Under the pieces are notes generated by a model, which ran no database searches, had not been told where the DNA came from, and was given only the letters and a program-made list of their open reading frames with translations. A program made the position numbers and the translations under genes. 64,000 nucleotides of DNA from Tetragonia tetragonoides. Its lineage: Eukaryota > Streptophyta > Magnoliopsida > Caryophyllales > Aizoaceae. Of this stretch, positions 56,116 to 64,000 are shown piece by piece; the stretch's first letter is position 1, and each line of letters opens with the position of its first letter. The stretch spans positions 32,356,501 to 32,420,500 of the forward strand of contig CM076154.1 in NCBI GenBank assembly GCA_038025085.1, given 5' to 3'.

Positions 56116-57982
56116 ATGGAAAGGTATTTCAAAAGGAAAGCTTCTGGAGAGGATGTCAACAGAATCATAGAATCGTCCAATGCGCAGCCAGAGCCAGATA
56201 AGATGGACCACGTAACCCGTGTAAGTGATTTTGTTCATTGTATACGACTCATATTGCGGCAGGGGTGGCTTTTGTGTGGCCTTGAATTAGAATAAAAAAG
56301 AAGGCAAGGATATTTCGTTTCACTTGTTGAACTTCTTGATTCAATTAAACATCCAAATGGTGTAGTGGAGCGAACTGATGATGATTTTGTGCCACCGGCA
56401 TGTGCTGAGTACCAAGAGGGTCTTGTGTGTAGTGCTGCAACAGAAACGACCAAAGTCATCACTAAAGACATTGGAGAAGATGTATTCGGAATCCATTATG
56501 CTGGATTCTCTGATGTTGATTGGAATCTTCGTATAGCCATCGTTTTGCGTTATGTTGACAAAGAAGGGATAGTTAAGGAGCGCTTTATTGGCATTTTTGA
56601 GGTGGAAAAAATCTCTGCGTCTTCACTTAAAGAAGTTGTTGACAGGGGGCTATCTGCAGACGGGTTGAGGGCATCAAAAATACGTGGGCAAAGTTATGAC
56701 GCAATTAGTTGTTTACTTTGTTACTTCAATGATCTTATTAAAGATCTAATCATAGGAGAAAATAGGGCAGCATATTACACTCACTGCTCTACTAAACAGC
56801 TCCATTCAACACTTCTATCAGCCGCCAGTGCACATGTTGATGTTTATTGGTGTGGCAAAACAATTTCGGATATATTGAGGTTGGTTGGAGCTGGTTGTGA
56901 GAAGAAAGATGCTATTGAGAAGAAAGAGAAAGACGCTGCTAGAATCGTGCAGGTGTTGACAAATAGTGAACTAAGTGCAGAAGAGTTGCTTGATTTTTGT
57001 TCTAGGATAGAAAACACACGTTGGGGAATCAATTACGAAATGCTTGTGAAACTGGTTGACGTGTTCTTTTCAGTGATTGAAGTGCTTGCCTTCATAGAAG
57101 ATGAAGGCATTGATGTCCAAGACAAAGTTAAAGCGAGGGTGCTCTTGGACGCAATAGACAGATTCGATTTTGTTTTCAAGGTACTATTTATGAAATCTGT
57201 ATTGGGGATCACAAATGAGCTGTCGCTGGCTTTGGAAAAGAAAGATCTAGATGTTGCTAGTAGGGCTATGGCTCTTGTTCAAGTGTGCAAGCAACAGCTA
57301 CAAATAATGAGGAACGAAGGATGGGAGGCCTTTTTTGATGAAGTGACTTCATTTTGCCGTAAATATGACATTTCTGTCCCAAATATGGATGAGGCATGTA
57401 GGTTTTCTAGAATACCTCCAATAGCCACTAATTTACAACATTACTGTGACCAAATATTCCATAGGACAATCGATTCGCAACTCAAAGAACTTGATAACCT
57501 CTTTGATGAACCTACCTCTGAGTTGCTTCTTTGTGCTGCTTGCTTAAATCCGTCTAATACACTCCATGCGTTTGACAAGCTGAAATTGGTTAGATTGGCT
57601 CAATTCTATCCAGAAGATTTCAGTTCAGTTGATTGTTTGGCACTCCAACATCAACTCGAGAACTACATTCTGGATATGCGATCAGATCAGAGGTTTTGTG
57701 AGTTAAACACACTTGCTGATCTTTCACGAACGCTGGTTGAGACAAAGAAACACATTGTCTATCCATTGGTGTACATGCTTCTGAAGCTAGCGTTGCTTTT
57801 GCCAATCACATCTTCTAAGGAGGAAAGAGTTGTTTCTGCAATGAGACTCATCGAGACCAAATTGAGAGGACCAGATATGTGATTCTTATATGAGCGACTG
57901 TCTGGTAACATATATTGAGAGTGATGCTTTTGCAAGTGTTACAAATGATGCTATCGTACAATATTATGAAAATGATGAGTGA
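56116..57982 (+). pseudogene. Unit C hAT-transposase-derived gene with early stop and late frameshift
   Basis: ATG 56116 opens MERYFKRKAS, then an in-frame 39-bp deletion relative to unit A removes the SPEYT...ESAC part. TAA 56293-56295 stands where unit B has TCA (Ser). The same frame is then open for over 500 codons: DUF4371-like part (HYAGF in place of the catalytic Asp motif, RGQSYDA, YTHCSTKQLHS) and dimerisation block (LLLPI, EERVVSAMRLIETK). One extra G at about 57869 turns LRDQIC into LRGPDM and stops at TGA 57882; without it the frame would end with NDE at TGA 57982. Confidence 0.75.
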
Positions 57983-58432
57983 ACATCTGCTGTTAACTGT
58001 AAGCAAAGTTATCATATTTACTTTTGTCCATCTTTTCTTTTTCCTTTTTTCCCTTTTTATGCATGAAGCACTCACGTTTTGGCCTTCTTTCATTAGTTTC
58101 AAGCATGCACTATTTCCTCTGTTTCTTGTGTTTATTTGTTTTTTGCATTGTTTATTTCTTTTAACTGTTACAAGTGGTCTATTTAATTCCTTTGAATGTG
58201 TTCAAGTACTTAGGTGTTACTTTGCAAGATGTTCAGCTTAAAGGTTAAAGCCATTACACTGTAATAAAACTTGCGTGTGTCACCACCTTTTTTGTTTCAT
58301 ATTCCACTTTCTTAGTTCTGTATCTGCTTTGCAGCCATGGCATTACACCTTAAAAGATGCTCTCAGTGGAGACTCTGCTTCTTTTGCCCTACTGCCGCCT
58401 GTATAGCATGTTTCTTTCCACTGTCTACTTTG
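57983..58432 (+). other. Unit C 3'UTR-like flank
   Basis: Colinear with 25657-26111 of unit B. Non-coding. Confidence 0.5.
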
Positions 58433-58686
58433 ACAGATCGGAGCTCTCGTGGGTTGAACACACTTGGTGTTCTTTCACGAATGCTAGTTGAGACACTGAA
58501 ACACATTGTTTATCCCGATTACTGCTCCTATGGTGGAAAGAGCTGTTTCAGCAATGAAACTCGTTGAGACCAAATTGAGAAACCTAATATGTTATCTGTT
58601 TATGAGTCATTGCGTGTTAAGTGGTAACATTCATAGAAAGAGAGATATTTGGTAGTATCATAAGATCTTATGAGAGTGATGATTAG
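58433..58686 (+). pseudogene. Truncated second copy of the hAT-derived gene downstream of unit C
   Basis: Begins at the same CTTTGACAGATC junction as the fragment at 26112, continues SSRGLNTLGVLSRMLVET, then has a further internal deletion of about 40 bp between HIVYP and the ITAPM-like part, and ends at GATGATTAG. The shared junction shows that the truncation happened before units B and C were copied from each other. Confidence 0.7.
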
Positions 58687-60611
58687 TAGTTAATCGTAAC
58701 GAGCAGTCATCGTGTTCACTACGCATTGTCCTTTTATATGATGCAGCGACATTAATGTTAATTTGAAGTACTCCGCCTATGTCACTAGTTTCCAGCTTGT
58801 ATATCTTCCTCTGCTTTTTTTTTTTTCATTTACTTGATTGTATTTCTTTCATTGTGTGCTTTCACTTATCCTGCTACATGTGGTACATTTTGGAGTTATT
58901 AGAAGAAAAATTAAAATTTTCTCATGTATCTGGAACATGGTATTGGCTACAAACTCGGATGGGTTTAAACTCTTGTGATCTGCATAATTGATTATCCCAG
59001 CCTTCTGTTTCGTTTTTCTCTCATTCAGGCGCTTATAAAGCTGATCAATCCAACACTTCCTGGATCCCCCCCTTGAAGGTTGGATTAAAGTTGATTCAGA
59101 TGATTCTGAAAATGCAAAACCAGGTGCTGCAGGGTGTTTACTCAGTTGGGCCATATCCTGGGAGTTTACTCAGTTGGGTGATATCCTGGGAGTTCACTCA
59201 GTTGATCTGGGAACTATGGAGTCCAACTGCAACCATGCTGAAATCTTGAAGATTTTTCAGGGTGTTTAGATGATAACTCACAAATCAGGCTGGACTCGGA
59301 TAAAACTTCAGTTCAATAGTGACTCAGCTAATGCAGTGTTTTCGATTCAGAATGCTAAGAAACCGCCATGGAGATGGTGACAAACTTTCCAGAAATTTGA
59401 CAACGATATCTTCACTAGCAGACTTTTCTATTTCAGGTATCGCTAGAGAAATGAACATGGAGGCTATAACTTGTTAGCTAAAAAAGGTTTTGGGAGGGAA
59501 ACTGGGAAAGTACTCTTTATGCATGAATGTGATTGTTTGGTGTTTTGCTCTGTTTGCAATTGAAATATGCATTGGTGGAGGGCCTCTTTCGCGCAATCAT
59601 ATAACTGAGGCTTCCAGAATGTGGCTTTAGTCATCCAACATACTACATATTCATTTCTCTAATTGTCACCGTACGTTGTTCCTTATTGAATGGGTGCTTT
59701 TTTCTTACTATCACATGAACTTGGTCCTTTTGTCATCTCTATAAGCATTTTATAACCCTTAGCTTTTGCGTCTGTTCGTTTATTAATGGTGATAACTCTT
59801 GGCTAGAAGCACAGAAGATTCAACTCACCAGTTTAGTTGTCTTAAGCAGTTCTTGAGCTCTTTTCTGCAAAATTTATGGACTCTATTTCGATCCAAAATC
59901 CATACTCCAATCCCACTTTTACTGGTTTCAGGAATATATAGTAAAATTCTGAAACACTTCTTTTAACTCTGCTGTAAAAGTTCTCAGTCAGTCATAATTC
60001 CAAGTTCCAAATTCTCTTCTATACACTAGTATAAATTTTTTTGGAGTGGGTGTGAGGTGGGGTGGGGCCGTGGGGGAGATTTGCTAACTTGTCCTTAAAT
60101 TAACAGATTTGTTTGAGGTTTTTGTAGCAATATTACCCAATTTCCTGTTAAGATGCTCTGGATGGCAACATAGTAGTTGAAACTTGTTTTGGCATTCTTG
60201 ATTTGTTAATTAGATTATGTGGTGATAGATTGCTTATTCTAGCTGTTCCAAACGTGATAGAGATTAGAGACACACTCAATGTTTTAAGGTGCTTGACATC
60301 AATGAAGGTTATAAATATTCAACTGTATCTTGTGTGTTTATATTAGTATATAGTAACACTTGTATTTGCCAATACATATAGATAAATTTGACACTTGGGA
60401 GCATGTTCTATTTTACTTATTTTAGAATTGGTTAAGTTCAATTTAATAGCGTTCAATTTAATAGCGTTCAATTCATTTCAGTAAACGTTTCATTAATTAT
60501 CAGTTCACTAAATTACTTTTCTAGTCACAATATTATTATTATTTAGTTTAGTGAAATTCATTTCAGTCAGCTCAGTTCAATTTAGTTCAGTAAAAACAAA
60601 CACATTCTTAA
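58687..60611. other. Unit C 3' flank, then intergenic
   Basis: 58690-59900 matches the 3' flanks of units A and B. Locally GTTTACTCAGTTGGGYxATATCCTGG is doubled at about 59135-59190. After 59950 there is no gene. A 15-bp word CAATTTAATAGCGTT is repeated in tandem at about 60440-60470. Confidence 0.45.
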
Positions 60612-60786
60612 GGTCGTGTTCTTTTCGTCGTCTTCATGTCGCATTCTGTTTCGTTCCGTTCTGCATCGTTCCGTTCCGCATTATTCTGTACTTCATTATG
60701 TCTCACATTGTGTCTAATTTTCCGCGTCGTTCCGTTCCGTTATGTTTCTCACCGCCCCGTACCATTCTGTTGAAGAGAACATGACC
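60612..60786. mobile_element. Possible MITE with internal GTTCCGTTC repeats
   Basis: Starts GGTCGTGTTCTTTTC and ends GAAGAGAACATGACC (complement GGTCATGTTCTCTTC), giving a 15-bp imperfect inverted repeat. The inside is built of CGTTCCGTTC/CATTCTGT words. No clear target duplication. Confidence 0.45.
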
Positions 60787-62217
60787 AACTCCCATTCGAT
60801 ATGTGCAAAAAAAAATATAGCTCTAAAACACTTCCCCAATTTCTTTCTGTTTAGCTTCTCCATTTCCAGCTTTCCACCATTATCAAAACTTGACATATCT
60901 TATGTAGGGTATGAAATCAACTTTTTTTTGTACTTCAACTAGAGGAAATTTCAATAAATGATGGTTAGCCAATTGCCACATTGTCCATCTCCATACACAA
61001 AAATTTCCTTAATAGTATTTTCTTGGTGCTAGGACTTGGCTCTAATTCCAATCATTGACCAAATGGCCACATCAAATCAAAGATCTCAATACTTGCAAAC
61101 TTTTAAAGTGCGTATCCACCCTAATACCCCAAAAAACCTACTTGTCCACTCTCACTTATTCCTTCAATCTCTTGAAACAAATGTAAATCACTAAAGTTTT
61201 TCCTACTACTTCCCAAAATACCCTTTTTATTTGAAACCAACTTTATTCATCCAAATTGTTTTTCCTCTCAAATTTCTCTGTACGTTGAAAAATTTTATTT
61301 TTTATTTCTTTGGGGAGTTTGTAATTTGTAAAAATCTGAATTTGAATCACCATAAATAATACTTTTGATTGACAATAGATTTTGACGCTCTACATGACAA
61401 TATATCAAGTAACAATTAAATTTGTGCTTTCCTTTTATTTTGTTTATTGTGATAAATAATTTGCATTTTCCTATTCATGGTTTAGGGTTCATGGTTTGGT
61501 CTTGGGTGAATGGATGTGGGTGGCGGCTAGGATCCAGTACGAAGGTGGGCGGGGCAGCAACTGGGGAGTCCGGTGGCTTGTGAGTGCCCCATGCCTATCC
61601 CCTAATCAGCGCTAGACAGTCGACATCCCACATCAAAAGCCATTGTTGCAAGATCTCAATTGAGGCTTCAAACAAGTTGGATTGACTAAATTGTTGCTTC
61701 TGGTCTTCAATAGTCATGTCTGTCAGTAGCCCACTTATTAAGGCATGATAACTAGCCATTGAACAATTCACATGGTTAGTGGAAATTGACGCAGGATAAT
61801 GATTGACATTTTATTTGTTTCATAGATAGAAAAAGGAAGGAGAGATTTGTAGGGAGAAGCGTAGAAGAGACAAAGGTATGAGAAATTTAATAAAGGTATA
61901 ATGGGAAAATGGGTTCGCGTTTAGTAATAAGGGCATTTACGTTTAGCAATCTCCTTTTGCATTGCCCTTGGATCAATTCCCTTTACTCCCCCCCAATAAT
62001 TTTTTAAGTACAAAATTAGTGCTTTCCCCGTCTCTTTCACTTTGCTCGCATTCCTAAAACTTTGGGAAACTAATGTGCTCTTGAAAGATTCCTATCACTC
62101 AAACTTTCATCTCAATTGTAGCATTGCCCACGGGCATTAATAATCTTTCATGTTGCTAACCTGACATCATTAAACTCCTCCAACTCTCATTAAAATCCGA
62201 CTCAACCCATTTTTTAG
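60787..62217. other. Intergenic
   Basis: No gene recognised. 61500-61620 is more GC-rich than its surroundings, without coding signal. Confidence 0.4.
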
Positions 62218-62560
62218 TGTTTTGAGACAACTTTTTCAATTTAAACTCATTTTACAATCCAAAAAATTAAAATAAAAAAGTGAATTTGACACAAAAATCA
62301 ACCTATAAGGCTATAACCAACTCATCAATTCAAAAATCGTCGAATTGACCAGTTTGAGAGGTTACTCTCAAAAGATAATCCGCGACCTGAAATCTCATCC
62401 GATCCGTTTCTTTAAGCGGTTTGATACAATTTTCTCGATTTGAACCCATTTACAACTCAGAAAAATGAAATAAAAAGTAAATTTAACCCAAAAATAAACA
62501 TTAAATTGACTCTATCCGATCCAAAACCCGTCGAATCGACCAATTTGACAAGTCTACCCC
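62218..62560. repeat. Diverged tandem duplication, unit about 185 bp
   Basis: Two segments (about 62222-62370 and 62414-62560) share, in order, TTTGAKACAAYTTT, CAAAAAT/CCAAAAATAAAC, CGTCGAATYGACC and AGTTTGA/AATTTGA words. Non-coding; probably an old transposon fragment. Confidence 0.5.
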
Positions 62561-62814
62561 CACCACTTTAAATCATAGTAGGAGCTATTATTTCATTCAT
62601 GCAAGGAACAAAGGGTAAAGTAAAAGTATAAACTAATAAAACCAAGAGTTCATGTTTCGTTTTTTCAATTATTACAAAGCTGTAAAAAAATTTATAAATC
62701 CATTGAAGAACTGCGAGGTTCTGAGTGTGTTCACGTGATAGAAGCGCCATGTGTCTCGTGAGTTTTTTTTTTGTGAGTTGGGAAAAGTGAACCCAGCCCC
62801 CATGCTCAATCCCC

Positions 62815-63442
62815 CATTATAATAAAAAGTAAAAACAAAAAAAAAAACAAAATAAATAAAATTTCAGTTAGTAGCTGAGAAAAAGTGTTGTGTGTTTACT
62901 TCTTTTACCTACTTCTTTCCAACCAAACTCTTTCATCATCATCTCACTCTCTCAATGGACTGAAATATTTCAGTTCTTCTCATTTTCTCTCTCCTCCCCT
63001 GTATCAAACATGGGCCCCTTGATAATTTCATATCCAAACCAATCAATAATATTGCATAATTACACATTACTATAGCAACTAAGATCTAAAGGACAGCGAT
63101 TTTGCGCGTCTTTTTTTTTTTCTTTCTTTCCAAAATTTTATTCAACTTACGTAATTACAAAACTCAACTTCCCCAAAAGAAGAAACATTCATGATTTTCT
63201 CTAGTTCTTCTCTATTATCTGAAGAAGCTCCCATGTCACTTTCCATTAAAAAACCTCCCTTAACACCAACAACTTCAATAATTACCCACCTATAATAATC
63301 CCACATTATTCTTTTTTTTTTTTTTTTTTTCATCTCAAGATCGATCATCATTATCTTTGGACTCATTCTAATAAAGAACCACGTCAACACACAACACCAC
63401 TATAGTCTATACCACTCCAATAACAACAACCACCTTATTGCA
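62815..63442 (+). promoter_or_regulatory. Promoter and long 5' leader of the LRR receptor kinase, with uORFs
   Basis: A TATAATAAAA-type box lies near 62817. CT-rich leader-like sequence follows from about 62890. Before the main ATG there are a start-stop-like uORF (ATG GAC TGA, 62955-62963), a 21-codon uORF (63010-63075) and a 34-codon uORF (63191-63295). A leader intron is possible, which would remove some of them. A T run at about 63310-63331 could be a polypyrimidine tract or simple repeat. Confidence 0.4.
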
Positions 63443-64000
63443 ATGGGTTGGGTACTACTTTGTTGTAGTCCCCAACATTGGGTTCAATTGATCACCTTGT
63501 ATATTGTCCTGGTGTCATTGGTTTCGGCCAATGATGATGGGGACGCCTTACTGGAGCTGAAGGCGTCGATCGACCCGACAGACCGGCTACCCTGGAGCCG
63601 AGGCCCGGACCACTGCACGTGGTTCGGCGTCAAGGAGTGTATCCATGGGCGAGTTACGAAACTTGTGGTTGAAAACTCCGCCTTAGAAGGTAACCTTGAC
63701 GGTGGTTCAGTAACCAAACTTGATCAACTTCGTGTTCTCAGCTTCAAATCAAATAACCTTACTGGTAGAATCCCAAATTTGTCTAGTTTAGTCAACTTGA
63801 AAGTCCTTTACCTTAACAAAAACCACCTTAATGGGAAGTTCCCACTTTCTCTCTCCTCTCTTAGTCGTCTCAAAACCATTGTGTTGTCTGAAAACAGCTT
63901 ATCGGGTGAGATACCAATGGAGTTAGTTAATGTCACTCGTTTATACACTCTTTTATTAGATGATAACAAATTCACTGGTTCAATTCCACCGTTCAACCAA
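63443..64000 (+). CDS. LRR receptor-like kinase (PRK-type, At1g60630-like), 5' part
   Basis: An open frame from ATG 63443 runs 186 codons to the window end with no stop. A signal peptide with hydrophobic core LITLYIVLVSLVSA is followed by the LRRNT domain (DALLELKASIDP, then the paired Cys region DHCTWFGVKEC). Four to five leucine-rich repeats of the LKVLYLNKNHLNGKFP and LSGEIP type follow. The order and spacing match plant LRR-III receptor kinases whose kinase domain is often catalytically inactive. The protein would sit in the plasma membrane with the LRRs outside. The transmembrane segment and kinase domain lie beyond the window. The local coding G+C is higher than its flanks around 63530-63620. 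It is not related to the duplicated modules and is probably the ordinary next gene. Confidence 0.9.
   Translation, partial: MGWVLLCCSPQHWVQLITLYIVLVSLVSANDDGDALLELKASIDPTDRLPWSRGPDHCTWFGVKECIHGRVTKLVVENSALEGNLDGGSVTKLDQLRVLSFKSNNLTGRIPNLSSLVNLKVLYLNKNHLNGKFPLSLSSLSRLKTIVLSENSLSGEIPMELVNVTRLYTLLLDDNKFTGSIPPFNQ

Overview
The window is a transposon-rich stretch of a flowering-plant (eudicot) nuclear genome. The evidence is split genes with GT-AG introns, a CYP76-type cytochrome P450 gene, a plant LRR receptor-kinase gene, and plant hAT, LINE, Tat-type Ty3/gypsy and TS/Au-like SINE sequences. I cannot name the species.

Layout. 159-514 (-) is a first exon of an unidentified, probably plastid-targeted, protein. 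858-3433 is a dead ZMYM1-like hAT element. Three related, hAT-transposase-derived genes follow, each with its own 5'UTR intron: unit A (about 4075-7690), unit B (about 22880-27380) and unit C (about 55330-59900). Units A and B are each followed by a CYP76-like P450, so the ancestral module was probably [hAT-derived gene + P450], duplicated in tandem and then blown apart by insertions. P450 copy 1 (10837-11771 joined to 20926-21537) has a 9.15-kb intron holding a long LINE with RRM/DUF4283-like ORF1 and endonuclease/RT/RNase H ORF2 remains on the minus strand. P450 copy 2 (28791-29519) is a truncated wreck.

29.8-51.7 kb is a nest of insertions that can be unpicked from target-site duplications. 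An old poly(A)-tailed insert (29841-51662) is flanked by a 16-bp duplication. Inside it lies a younger 5'-truncated LINE (29871-32619, 17-bp duplication) and an 18-kb Tat-type LTR retrotransposon on the minus strand (33547-51580, 5-bp duplication GTATG). The retrotransposon has two gag-like domains, a G-patch, RT, two RNase H domains and integrase, but no recognisable protease. It also carries an opposite-strand plant-mobile-domain-like ORF between integrase and the 3' LTR.

The most unusual signal is a small repeated motif in that retrotransposon. It occurs four times in the internal region and once in each LTR. All copies share a fixed TGC(C/A)CTACGTA...ATCA...ACGTA core, but the flanking complementary arms change together (GGACC/GGTCC, CGGCC/GGCCG, TGGTC/GACCA, TGACC/GGTCA, GGGTTT/AAACCC). 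This predicts a conserved pseudoknot-like RNA fold that I do not recognise.

The right part (51.7-64 kb) holds small hAT MITEs, an En/Spm-type transposase fragment, a TS/Au-like SINE, unit C, and finally the 5' end of an LRR receptor-like kinase gene (63443 to the window end) with upstream ORFs in its leader. Almost every transposon ORF and all P450/hAT-derived copies carry stops or frameshifts. The LRR kinase and the first exon are the only gene pieces that look intact.
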